From positions 1 through 42,869 of the forward strand of contig JACZVV010000013.1 in assembly GCA_022572465.1 (NCBI GenBank): a stretch of 42,869 bases of DNA, given 5' to 3'. This document shows positions 26,424 to 35,618 of this stretch, in pieces (position 1 is the stretch's first letter; every line of letters starts with the position of its first letter). This DNA comes from Chloroflexota bacterium (lineage in GTDB: Bacteria; Chloroflexota; Dehalococcoidia; SHYB01). Position numbers and translations under genes: made by a program. Below the pieces are notes generated by a model. The model made no database searches. It saw nothing but the letters and a program-made list of their open reading frames with translations, and was not told the DNA's origin.

Positions 26424-28430
26424 TTACTTCCGCTTCCTTCTGGTTTCGATTCGAGGCTTTCCAGGGGCCAACGCTGGCGTTCTGGGCACAGACGCCTCCG
26501 CTCGATTCGCAAGGGGATCCATCGCGAGGATGCGGTCCGCGACCCCGAGGTGGGCTCGCTCCTTTTGCATCTGGTTCAAGCGGTAGCGAGTTTGCTTGTC
26601 GAGGATGGTGCGCTCTCGGACGAGTCTGATGACGACCTCAAGTAAATCTGACACCGCTTCCATGCCTTGAGCGCCGCCTTCGAGGGCAGGGCGAACGGCA
26701 AAGGCCTCAACTCCCGGCAATATCTCGTGGAGCCCCGGCGCTGGCCGGGCGCCGTTTCCCGGGTAGAGAATGTAGGAGCCTCTGGAGCGCATGACGATCT
26801 CGCGGTAGGCATGCATCTTTCGAAGGTCGCCTCGTTTCGTTATGCCCCTGCGCTGCTCCGTCCGCTCGCCCCGAACCTCTTCGGCCACATTCCCGAGCAG
26901 CTCTCGGGCGGGCTCGGCCCAATACTTGGCGTCGAAGCTCAGCTGGATCGAGAACCCCTGGCTCGTGGCCTCGTCCAACGGCAAATCAGCCGGCCATACG
27001 CTAAGCGTGAAGTCCGGCCGTAGCTTACGCGTCCACGAACCCGTGGGTTCCCGTTGTTTCATTGGCGGTAGCTCTCGGCGATAATCCAGCCGCATGCGCA
27101 AGGTCTGGTCGTCGCCGCTGGAGAGGACCAAAGCGAATTCCTGTTCCGACTTCAATCGAAGCCTGAAGCCGTCTGGACTCCGTTCAATGAGGCTGCCGAC
27201 TGCCGGGAGGCTCATGCCGCACCTGGTAGCGACGAGCTCGAGCAGCTGGAAGAAGAGCCAGCACTCATAGAGCACTTCGACCTCGCGCTTGCTGGCGCCA
27301 TAGGCATCACCGTCGTTACCCCAGTCAAGTCGAGCGGCAGTATTGAACCTGAGCCAAGCCTTCAGGACTTCCGTGTAGCCCGGCTTACGCTGTAAGACTG
27401 GACTTCCCAAAGGGAGGATATCTGGTTCGGAGATCTCCCGGTAAAAGTCTTGCGTCAGGACAGCGTCTAATTCCTTTCGTAACCGTGAGACATCTCCGAG
27501 CAGACGCTGTTCTGCGTTCGTTCCCCCCTTGAAGAGGGCCTTCTCCGTCTGGTTCAGAAATTCGCTATATGTTGTCAGCGTGTGCTTGACGAACCGGTTT
27601 TCGGCGGTGTCCACAATAGCCCGATGCCTGGTGCCGATAATATGGGTGGGCAGAGACGCCTTCCGCACTCCCCGCGCGCGCATGGCAACGGCAAGGGGAT
27701 GACTGTCGGGCAGCGGCGTCCGAGGACTCCGGTAGGAAAGCTGACGCAGGCTTTTAGCGTCGGGCGCGAAGCCCCGTCTGACACTGACATCTTGCTCCTC
27801 CATCTGCAGGAGCCGGTGTGGCATAGCTGTGATTCGTTGCAGGGCTTCGCGAAACTCCCGGGAGTCGAGGATCGACTTCACGGAGGCAAAGCGTTGCTGA
27901 ACAGAATCCGGCTGACGGCTGGGGTCCGACAGAAGCCGCGTTTGCAGGGGCGCCCGCATTTCCAGGAGGAGGTCGACGCACTTGAGGGACACGTATTCAA
28001 GCATGCAGCGGTATTCTTCGCGGTAAGAGAGCTTCGATGATCGAACCTCAACCTGGGCAGTTCCTATCGGGCTGTCGAACTGGTCCTCGAGCACCAATAA
28101 GAGCAGACCAGCGTGGGACCCCGGTCGGATACGGCCTGTGGATCTCCGCTCGCCGTAGATGCGATCGGGAAGGACGACATCACTTGCCTTCAGGCGAGAT
28201 CCTCGCGGTGTCCCGGTTAGCTGGTATTGATAGAGAAGGCCTTCGATCAGTTGAACCGGCTCTTCGCCAAGGTCCTTCGCTTCCTTTGGGTCAAGAGAGA
28301 TCAACTTCCCATCGCCAATGGCGGAAATCAGGAGCGTTCCGATGGGGATACCCCTTTGGTTTAACATCCGCAAGGAAACCTTGCTCTGTGATTCCACGAT
28401 GTTAAGCCTCTGCGAAGCTTGTAAAACCAT
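26424..28430 (-). CDS. McrC-like DUF2357 protein with PD-(D/E)XK nuclease
   Basis: 668 aa from the ATG at 28430 (GGAAG just before; a GTG at 28445 is also in frame). The N-terminal and central parts match the DUF2357 family, including the YREEYRCMLEYVS stretch and the long helical section with HTLTTYSEFLNQTE. The C-terminal nuclease contains LRPDFTLSVWP, then FDAKYW with Asp500 and Lys502 (numbered from the ATG at 28430), then MHAYREIVMRSRGSYILYPG. These are the motifs of a PD-(D/E)XK core as in DUF524/DUF2357 and McrC-type proteins. It overlaps the end of the McrB-like gene by 29 bp, so the two are translated together. The likely role is the DNA-cleaving subunit of a type IV restriction system against modified or phage DNA. 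Confidence 0.85.
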   Translation of the reverse strand: MVLQASQRLNIVESQSKVSLRMLNQRGIPIGTLLISAIGDGKLISLDPKEAKDLGEEPVQLIEGLLYQYQLTGTPRGSRLKASDVVLPDRIYGERRSTGRIRPGSHAGLLLLVLEDQFDSPIGTAQVEVRSSKLSYREEYRCMLEYVSLKCVDLLLEMRAPLQTRLLSDPSRQPDSVQQRFASVKSILDSREFREALQRITAMPHRLLQMEEQDVSVRRGFAPDAKSLRQLSYRSPRTPLPDSHPLAVAMRARGVRKASLPTHIIGTRHRAIVDTAENRFVKHTLTTYSEFLNQTEKALFKGGTNAEQRLLGDVSRLRKELDAVLTQDFYREISEPDILPLGSPVLQRKPGYTEVLKAWLRFNTAARLDWGNDGDAYGASKREVEVLYECWLFFQLLELVATRCGMSLPAVGSLIERSPDGFRLRLKSEQEFALVLSSGDDQTLRMRLDYRRELPPMKQREPTGSWTRKLRPDFTLSVWPADLPLDEATSQGFSIQLSFDAKYWAEPARELLGNVAEEVRGERTEQRRGITKRGDLRKMHAYREIVMRSRGSYILYPGNGARPAPGLHEILPGVEAFAVRPALEGGAQGMEAVSDLLEVVIRLVRERTILDKQTRYRLNQMQKERAHLGVADRILAMDPLANRAEASVPRTPALAPGKPRIETRRKRK

Positions 28431-30561
28431 TTTCTTCCAGTGCACGCAGCATGCGAACCAATTTATCGTAGGCTAGGGAGAAATGGGCTTGGTCCTTGGG
28501 GAGCAAGTAGGCGCCGAGGTCGTTCCTTGCCAGCGGGTGCAGATTGGGCTCTGCCAGACTCGCAAACTGGTTTGCCTTGTTCCGCAGCTCGTCGACAGAG
28601 CTTAAGGTCACCGCGGCATTCTCGGTCTTCCATTCATGGGGGTAGTAGCATAAGGCCGCCAGGCCACAGAGCAACGGCTCTAGCCTTCTCCGGGAACCAT
28701 GAAGTTTTGGCAACAGCTTCTGCACAACTTGGGCGTCCATGGCCTCCTGGAAGCTCCAGGCCTCTGTGGAAAGCCTCCGGTGGAATGATATGAAACGCGA
28801 CATCTCGTTGGCGATGCGAAAGCCGAATTCCGCGCCGTGCTGCTCGAGGACACCGAAGAAGAGCATCGTTACGTCCCTGAGCTTCTGCCGGTCTACGGCC
28901 TCGAGTTTCGCAGGGTGTTGCGACGCATCCACGAACGCTTCGGCGAAGCGAACCCCTTGCCCTGCCAACTGCTCCAGTTGAATACCCTTGGGATCTTCCA
29001 GAAAGCCCATCATCTGTTCGGAGCCGACCCGGAATTCAATGACGTTCGCCCTATCCAATACCTTCGGAGAGAACATGTAGGTAGTCTCATCGACGTTAAC
29101 GGTTCCCACGACGAAGAGGTTCGGTGGGAGTACGATGCTTGATGGGACACCGTCCCGCTCCGCCGACGTGTCGCTGTAGAGGCGCAACGATTCATTAGCC
29201 TCGATGGCCGAAAGGAAGTCAGAGAAGTACCGTTCCACGTGAGACAGGTTCATTTCATCGAGGATGAGGAAGTGAGGTAACCGGGGCCGTTCCCGGGCCC
29301 GCAGTAAAATGTCCAGAGCCTGAGTGCGCACGTATCTGGAATGGTCGAGGGCATCGGCGTACCCGAGGATATTCTCGCTACTCGTCCAGTCCGCGCCGAC
29401 GGGGACCAACTCGTAGCCTGAGGCGGAAGGGCCGCCGGCTTCGCGGTTGGTAGATCCAGGAGTCAGCCAGGCCGCGAAGGCCTGAGCCAGCTTGGTCTTG
29501 CCAGAACCCGAGAGTCCCGTGAGGATGACAAAACGTTTTGCGAGAAGACTCGCGGCGAACCTTCGCACGAAGTCGACCTCTATAAGCAAGCCTGCGCTCT
29601 TAAACGCGGCGGCCGCTACCGGCACGATTCCCTGGATAGTCGATGTGGGTTCTGCGGCGATCGGCGCGGTGCGCGGCCTGTATACCTTCTCAGGCAAGTC
29701 GGGTGTGTGGAGATCGAGGAACTCCTCCCATGACTCCACCTTCTCGTCCCACACGACCGGGTGATCGAGGATGAAACGGACTCTCCCCTCTTCTATTTCA
29801 TCGAGCTCCGAAGAGAGAGCAATACCAACGGTCTTTGGCCCGTTCTTGATGTACCCAAACAGCCCCGTTTGCTGAAACAGCTTTCCCAGCAACCCATTCC
29901 AGTTATCGCGGCCGATGGCGTACTCGGCCTCCAGTTCTGCTAGAAGGCCTCGTCTGGTGCTTAACGGCGGGAAATGGCCTCCCCTTAGCTTCAGTACAGC
30001 CCGGTACATTCCCTCTCCGTCCAGCGCCCAATTAGCATCGTTCCCGAGAATTTCACATAGCTCCTGGTAATAGAGATACCGGGCTTCCCCAGTGTGGCGA
30101 TCCAGGAGAGTCAGCGCGCCTACCAAGGTTCTAAAAAACGAGATAGAGATGCCCTTCGCCTTGGCCTCACTATTGACGGAGGAGGAGGTCCCATTAGGAA
30201 CGACGAAGCGCCAAAGCGCTCGGGTTGCCAGCCATCGCCAGGCGTCGATCTTGTCTTGCCGGTATAATCCGAGGAAGGCCTCGGCCAATCGGGTAGGTTT
30301 GTAGGTGCCGTCGCTTCGAGAGAAGATGCCTAACGAAGTTGCCAAGCCTCCTACGACGTTCGATTCTATCTTGCTGAGGTGGGCTCCTCGTAGCACCAAC
30401 TCGATGTGACGAGCCAGGAAATCGGCGGACCGCTCGGCGCTGCTTCTAAAGGTATTTCGATTGAACGTGAACGTTCCGAGAACTGTCGATGCCGAGTGGC
30501 GCCTAGGGGAGGATGGGTTCGACCTGCCTGGAGAACTCGTTGCAGGATTTGCGCTAACCAT
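28402..30561 (-). CDS. McrB-like AAA+ restriction motor
   Basis: 719 aa from the ATG at 30561 (a TTG at 30567 would add two residues). The AAA+ module occupies about residues 315-640: Walker A GLSGSGKTKLA (349-359), Walker B FLILDEMNLSHVE (431-443), and NLFVVGTVNVDETT (481-494). The last segment lies where McrB proteins have the motif linked to GTP preference. The preceding ~300 residues do not show the EVE, DUF3578 or other modified-base readers I know; they include two helix-rich blocks (about 45-120 and 140-240). It is upstream of and overlaps the nuclease gene. By family knowledge it should form a ring that drives the McrC-like subunit along DNA after target recognition. Confidence 0.87.
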   Translation of the reverse strand: MVSANPATSSPGRSNPSSPRRHSASTVLGTFTFNRNTFRSSAERSADFLARHIELVLRGAHLSKIESNVVGGLATSLGIFSRSDGTYKPTRLAEAFLGLYRQDKIDAWRWLATRALWRFVVPNGTSSSVNSEAKAKGISISFFRTLVGALTLLDRHTGEARYLYYQELCEILGNDANWALDGEGMYRAVLKLRGGHFPPLSTRRGLLAELEAEYAIGRDNWNGLLGKLFQQTGLFGYIKNGPKTVGIALSSELDEIEEGRVRFILDHPVVWDEKVESWEEFLDLHTPDLPEKVYRPRTAPIAAEPTSTIQGIVPVAAAAFKSAGLLIEVDFVRRFAASLLAKRFVILTGLSGSGKTKLAQAFAAWLTPGSTNREAGGPSASGYELVPVGADWTSSENILGYADALDHSRYVRTQALDILLRARERPRLPHFLILDEMNLSHVERYFSDFLSAIEANESLRLYSDTSAERDGVPSSIVLPPNLFVVGTVNVDETTYMFSPKVLDRANVIEFRVGSEQMMGFLEDPKGIQLEQLAGQGVRFAEAFVDASQHPAKLEAVDRQKLRDVTMLFFGVLEQHGAEFGFRIANEMSRFISFHRRLSTEAWSFQEAMDAQVVQKLLPKLHGSRRRLEPLLCGLAALCYYPHEWKTENAAVTLSSVDELRNKANQFASLAEPNLHPLARNDLGAYLLPKDQAHFSLAYDKLVRMLRALEENGFTSFAEA

Positions 30562-31080
30562 AGACAAAAGTCCTATCCCATCGGTCCCTTAGCCGACATT
30601 GGCGGTTGCAGACTGCTGGCACCCTGATTGACCGAGCGACGGTGATAGGCTGAACCATACCCCCAGCCTCCGATGCCGTCAATCGTGGTCTAACGCCCAG
30701 GTAAGGATGATCTTGCGATTAGCGGTCTCCATATGGCTTCCGAAACCGGCGTCGGCATGTCTGTGCCGGGGCGACTTCCCTGCCTGGCGGCGGGCCGGCG
30801 AATGATCCCCATAGGCTAGACGGCGATGGGATAGCGTACGAGAGCCTGCCTGGGAGCACCTTAGCGCGTTCCTCTGCAGGTCCAGGGCATAGCCGCCATG
30901 CCCTGCACGTCCAGGCTAACGCCCTGCTGCTCCATGTAGGCAGGACTGCCGACATTCTGCCGACCCGCGGACCGCTACGCACCACCACCAACTGGCCCGA
31001 TTTCGCATATCACCGGTGTGGCCGACTGTTAGAAACGAGCCAGAGGGAGACGAACAGTCACGGAGTGAAACGACAACCGA

Positions 31081-31103
31081 CGAGTCTGACCCTCGGCACC
31101 ACA
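31081..31103 (+). repeat. att repeat, distal copy (23 bp)
   Basis: Exact copy of 26145-26167, i.e. the tRNA-Phe 3' end without the rest of the tRNA. It is followed by a terminator hairpin and marks the right boundary of the island. Confidence 0.85.
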
Positions 31104-31135
31104 TAGCATCACGCGACGTTGCTGCGTCCGGAGAG

Positions 31136-31161
31136 AGACCCCCGCAAACGGGGGTCTTTTT
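31136..31161 (+). terminator. Terminator, probably the original one of tRNA-Phe
   Basis: AGACCCCCG (31136-31144), loop CAAA, CGGGGGTCT (31149-31157), then TTT and TTCG. This is the stronger of the two tRNA-associated hairpins and is now separated from the tRNA by the island. Confidence 0.75.
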
Positions 31162-31263
31162 CGTCGACTGCGGGCCGGCTGCCGAATCGGCGGTCGATCT
31201 CGGCGTCCGTTGACGCCGGCGGAATCGCGGGGCTACACTCCAGCCCATACCTGGGGTGCAGCG

Positions 31264-31589
31264 ATGGCGAACGCGTTCCAAGGCGATGCGGTCGGAGACC
31301 TCTCCGGCGTGCGAGTGGTGGAGCTTGCCGGCGAGCAAGGGGAGTACGCTGGGAAACTGCCGGCGGGTCTCGGCGCCTGGGATGGCTCCGGCAGCTGGAG
31401 CAGATCGAGATGGGGATCTGGCCGGTGAAAGCGCTCCCCGTCCAGCTCACCGAGACCCCGGCCTGCACGGGAGGCCCCATCGACCGCGCCTCGCCTGGCT
31501 ACGCCGGGGACAATCAGTACGTCGACCGGGAGGTCCTGGGCCTGATGGAATCCGAGGCCGCCGCACAGCAGGCCGAGGACGTGATCTGA
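31264..31589 (+). pseudogene. Class III CoA-transferase relic
   Basis: The translation from ATG 31264 reads like the N-terminus of a CaiB/BaiF CoA-transferase (LSGVRVVELAGEQGEYAGKL), and similarity ends near 31376. In a different frame, 31400-31589 reads like the C-terminus of the same family (QIEMGIWPVKALPVQLTETP ... GGPIDRASPGYAGDNQYV ... LGLMESEAAAQQAEDVI, then TGA). About 300 of the usual ~400 residues are missing between, so this is an internally deleted and frameshifted gene. It stands directly before the thiolase-like gene, so the two were probably once an operon. Confidence 0.75.
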
Positions 31590-31600
31590 TCGCTCCCCAC

Positions 31601-32749
31601 TTGACGACCATCAAAGACAAGGCCGCCGTCGTCGGCATCGGCCACACCGCGTTCTCGCGGCGGTCGGACCGCTCGGAGCTGGCCATGGCCGCGGAGGCGT
31701 CGATGGCGGCGATCACCGACGCCGGCCTGACCCCTGAGGACATCGACGGCATCGTCCACCTGAACATGGACACCGTCAACGAGGTCGCGCTCCAGAACGC
31801 CCTCGGCATCCCGAACCTGCGCTACTTTCCCGTGTTCGCGTGGGCCAACCTGTGCGGCGCCGTGGCCAACGCGGCGATGGCCGTCGCCACCGGCATGGCG
31901 GCCAACGTTCTGCTGTTCCGGTCGATGAACGGCCGTTCTCAACGGAGGCTGGGCGTCGCCCGGCAGGTCGAGCTCTCAGGAGGGGACGACGCCTTCTCGT
32001 TCCCCTTCGGCCTGCTGACCCCGGCGCTGTGCGACGCGATCATCGCCAGGCGGCACATGCACCTGTACGGCACCACCAGCCGCCAGCTCGGCGCGGTCGC
32101 CGTCGCCTGCCGCAAGCACGCGAACATGAACCCGCGAGCCATCATGCACGGGCGCCCGATGACGATCGAAGACCACCAGGCGTCCCGGACGATCGCCGAC
32201 CCCTTGCGCCTCCTGGACTGCTGTCTCGAGTCCGACGGCGCCGGCGCCATCGTCATCACGTCCGCGGAACGGGCCGCCGGCCTGCCCCAACCGCCGGCCT
32301 ACGTCATGGCCGCCGCGGCAGGCACCGGGCCGCGTCAAGGCGTCCACAAGCCCTACGCCTCCGCGGCCATGGCCGAGTTTCCCGAGACGACCTTCGTGGC
32401 CAAGCAGCTCTTCGGGCAGGCGGGCGTCACTCCCGGCGAGATCGACGTGGCGCAGATCTACGAGCACTTCACCATCGCGGTCATCATTGCGCTGGAAGAC
32501 CTGGGGTTCTGCTCCAAGGGCGAGGGCGGGCCGTTCGTCGAAGGAGGCCGCATCGAGATCGGCGGCTCGCTGCCGGTGAACACCAGCGGCGGGAACCTGT
32601 CGGAGGTCTACATCCACGGCATCACCCACATCATCGAGGGCGTGCGGCAGATCAGGGGCACGTCGACCGCCCAGGTCCCCAACGCCGAGCTCTCCTTTGT
32701 CGCTGGGCCGAACTTCATTCCCACCGGCGCTCTGATTTTCCGAAAGTAG
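31601..32749 (+). CDS. Thiolase-like (SCP2/lipid-transfer type) protein
   Basis: 382 aa from a TTG at 31601, the first plausible start after the CoA-transferase relic. It matches the thiolase-fold proteins of the sterol-carrier/lipid-transfer type: AAVVGIGHTAFSRRSDRS at the start, NLCGAVANAAMAV where the nucleophilic Cys is expected, DGAGAIVITSAERA in the middle, and IYEHFTIAVIIALEDLGFC and NTSGGNLSEVYIHGITHIIEG at the end. Such proteins cleave or condense acyl-CoA chains, often with a DUF35 zinc-ribbon partner, which is not present here. The context of CoA-transferases and an LLM oxidoreductase suggests catabolism of an unusual organic acid. The precise reaction is unknown. Confidence 0.85.
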   Translation: MTTIKDKAAVVGIGHTAFSRRSDRSELAMAAEASMAAITDAGLTPEDIDGIVHLNMDTVNEVALQNALGIPNLRYFPVFAWANLCGAVANAAMAVATGMAANVLLFRSMNGRSQRRLGVARQVELSGGDDAFSFPFGLLTPALCDAIIARRHMHLYGTTSRQLGAVAVACRKHANMNPRAIMHGRPMTIEDHQASRTIADPLRLLDCCLESDGAGAIVITSAERAAGLPQPPAYVMAAAAGTGPRQGVHKPYASAAMAEFPETTFVAKQLFGQAGVTPGEIDVAQIYEHFTIAVIIALEDLGFCSKGEGGPFVEGGRIEIGGSLPVNTSGGNLSEVYIHGITHIIEGVRQIRGTSTAQVPNAELSFVAGPNFIPTGALIFRK

Positions 32750-32975
32750 CCCGGCGCGGCGCCTTGCCGAGACCGCGCCTCTGAGCGCAGAGGGCGTGCG
32801 TTTTATTGCCCATCACCCACGCCGACCCCTCATGGCGCGGCCAGCACGTGTTGACACGGCGGCGATCCGTGGCGAAACTCAACGGCGTAGCGACCATGGT
32901 CCGGGTGTATCAGCTCTTTTGACCGGATCCGCGAGCGCACCAAGCAACGCACACCGCCCCTGGAGGGAGTCACCT

Positions 32976-33713
<738 letters not shown>

Positions 33714-33930
33714 ACTGCTCCTTCAACTGCTCGATCCGCTCATCGGTAGAGAGACTCACGGCTCGAAATGTCGAACTGGGTTCGACATGGGTCTTGAGAT
33801 TTGCGTTGGCTAGGAGAGGGATTGACGTGGGAGCTCGCGGCGGGTTATGACGGTACCGCGAATCGGAGCAGGACGTGGAGCCGCAGCGCCGATGCCGGCG
33901 ACCGCGCCGCTGACCATTTAGGAGGATGAG

Positions 33931-34551
33931 ATGAAGATCGGCTTCAACCTGGCGGGGATCTCCCCGCGGAGATATCCCCTGATCGTGGCCAAGGCCGACG
34001 AGCTTGGTTTCGAGTCCTGTTGGCAGCCCGAGCACCTGATCTGGCCCGCGAAGATGCCGCCCCAGTACCCGTACTCGGAGGACGGCCTCCCGCCGGTCAC
34101 CGTCGACGTGCCGACCTTCGATCCGTGGGTCAACCTGGCCTTCGCCGCCGCGGGAACGACACAGATCAAGTTCGGGACCAACGTCTACATCCTGCCGCTG
34201 AGGCACCCTTTCGTCACGGCCCGCGCCGTGATTACGCTGGACTACGTCACCGGCGGCCGTGCCATCCTTGGCTGCGGCGTCGGATGGCTCGAGGAGGAGT
34301 TCGAGCTCGCGGGGCTCGAGTCCAAGAACCGGGGCGCCCGGACCGACGAAATCGTCGAAATTCTCAAGAAGCTGTGGACCGAGGATGTCATCGAATTTCA
34401 TGGTAAGTATTACGACTTCGGACCCGTCAAGTTTCAGCCCAAGCCGGTGGCGAAACCTCATCCACCGATCGAGTTCGGCGGAGACTCGATAGCGGCGCTC
34501 CGCCGGGCCGCCGATCTACCCTCCAGGGTCCCTCAGGCCTTGAGGACGTAG
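33931..34551 (+). CDS. LLM-class flavin oxidoreductase, 3'-truncated
   Basis: 206 aa with a strong AGGAGG before the ATG. The bacterial luciferase-like fold is clear: MKIGFNLAGISPRRYPLIVAKADELGFES, then FGTNVYILPLRHPF, then GRAILGCGVGWLEEEFEL, then ARTDEIVEILKKLW. F420 or FMN is the expected cofactor. Family proteins run to about 290-300 aa, but here similarity stops around residue 195 (GGDSIAALRRAAD) and the frame closes 11 residues later, inside the 3' end of the convergent MBL gene. The final strands and helices of the barrel are missing, so the protein is probably inactive, and the gene looks truncated by a rearrangement. Confidence 0.8.
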   Translation: MKIGFNLAGISPRRYPLIVAKADELGFESCWQPEHLIWPAKMPPQYPYSEDGLPPVTVDVPTFDPWVNLAFAAAGTTQIKFGTNVYILPLRHPFVTARAVITLDYVTGGRAILGCGVGWLEEEFELAGLESKNRGARTDEIVEILKKLWTEDVIEFHGKYYDFGPVKFQPKPVAKPHPPIEFGGDSIAALRRAADLPSRVPQALRT

Positions 34552-35354
34552 CGCGTCGGCTGCTCCGTCACCAGGCCCTCTTTCTGGAGCTTCGTCAGGT
34601 GTTGGCGCACGTTGCCCGCGGCGGCGCCCCGCAACGCCCTCTTCAAGTTCTTGGGATAGATGGCCTTGACCATCTCGTCCACGTCGCTGATTCCCCGCCG
34701 CAGCGCATCCACGACCTGGCGCTCCCGCATGTTCCGGTGGTCGACATATCCGTCGACCCATCCCTGAGCGTTGGCCACGACCTTGCCGTGGGCTGGACAG
34801 ATGATCGACGGGCCAAACTGCTGTATGAGGGCCAGCGAGCGCATGTAGGTCGAGAGGTCCTGAACGGTGCTGGTGCTGGAGCCAAGGATGGTGTCGCCGG
34901 TGAACGCGATCTTCTGCTTGCGGAGGAAGAAGCAGACGTGCTCCTCGGCGTGGCCCGGGGTGAAGCGAGCCTCCAGGGCGACTTGCCCCCCCGCCCGTAT
35001 CCGCTGCCGCGAGCGTAGGCCGGTCACGGCCTCTTCGCCAAGAAACGGCACCAGCCGTTTGACCAGCTTTGGGTGACACAGCACCGAGGTCTGCATCACG
35101 TCTTGAATACGGTCGAGTCCTCCGATGTGGTCCAGGTGGCCGTGGGTGATCAGGATGGCCGCCATCCTGGGGCGGCCCAGCTCTCCGTAGGCGTCGAGAA
35201 TCTGGCGCGTCCACTCGCGGTCTTGCTCGCCGGTGTCGATCAACACCATCTCGCCGGAGGGGTCGCCCACGAAGTAGATGTTGGTCCCACCGGGATGGAA
35301 CGCGTGGGTGTCGTTGATGTGAACTCGGTAGACGTGCGGCGCTATCTGTTCCAC
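34533..35354 (-). CDS. MBL-fold metallohydrolase, LACTB2-like
   Basis: 273 aa. The metal-binding motif THGHLDH gives His71, His73, Asp75 and His76; further ligands are expected in FTPGHAEEHVC, FTGDTILG and CPAHGK. The ~70 C-terminal residues form a winged-helix segment (NVRQHLTKLQKEGLV) like that of LACTB2-type hydrolases, some of which are ribonucleases while others act on thioesters or lactones. The substrate cannot be told. Its 3' end overlaps the truncated LLM gene by 19 bp. Confidence 0.88.
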   Translation of the reverse strand: MEQIAPHVYRVHINDTHAFHPGGTNIYFVGDPSGEMVLIDTGEQDREWTRQILDAYGELGRPRMAAILITHGHLDHIGGLDRIQDVMQTSVLCHPKLVKRLVPFLGEEAVTGLRSRQRIRAGGQVALEARFTPGHAEEHVCFFLRKQKIAFTGDTILGSSTSTVQDLSTYMRSLALIQQFGPSIICPAHGKVVANAQGWVDGYVDHRNMRERQVVDALRRGISDVDEMVKAIYPKNLKRALRGAAAGNVRQHLTKLQKEGLVTEQPTRYVLKA

Positions 35355-35463
35355 GCGCGGCCCTCTTTCCTCTGGAATCGTAGGCCCGATGGTACCATTG
35401 GGGAGAATGCCGCCAGAATGCCTCCGTACCGACCTAGAACTCAGCTAACAAAGTTTTCAAACG

Positions 35464-35589
35464 TGTCATTCTGACGAGTCCCGACGCATCGGAACAACGA
35501 ACAGTCTGGGGTGAGGGCGCCCCCGCGAATCGAACAGACCACACCTCCCCAGATTCCTCGTCCCGATAGCATCGGGACGAGGAATGACA
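35464..35589. repeat. Palindromic intergenic element with 15-bp perfect hairpin
   Basis: A ~126-bp segment whose ends are imperfect inverted copies (TGTCATTC...GTCTGGGG on the left, its complement on the right). Inside the right arm, ATTCCTCGTCCCGAT (35553-35567) pairs exactly with 35571-35585 around AGC. It has the look of a MITE-like or REP-type element. No coding potential was seen. Confidence 0.6.
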
Positions 35590-35618
35590 TGCAAAAATCA
35601 AGTTGACCGAGTACCAGG

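Larger units (their letters stand above)
26145..31103. mobile_element. Genomic island in tRNA-Phe carrying an McrBC-like system
   Basis: About 4.9 kb bounded by 23-bp direct repeats of the tRNA-Phe 3' end. It contains an integrase relic beside the tRNA, the two-gene McrBC-like restriction system and ~500 bp of gene-free DNA. Base composition within the restriction genes is visibly lower in GC than in the flanking genes. With only an integrase fragment left, the island is probably no longer mobile by itself. Confidence 0.8.
30562..31263. other. Gene-free DNA at the island's right end
   Basis: About 700 bp with no ORF that resembles a protein family on either strand. It holds the second att copy (31081-31103) and a hairpin terminator (31136). 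An inconclusive 12-14 bp resemblance to the integrase-relic end exists around 30944-30957. Confidence 0.6.

Noticed and set aside
30930-30991. Second integrase C-terminal relic near the right end of the island
   Set aside because: A short minus-strand stretch resembles the VGKMWT end of the relic at 26230, but only 12-14 bp match and no Tyr motif is present.
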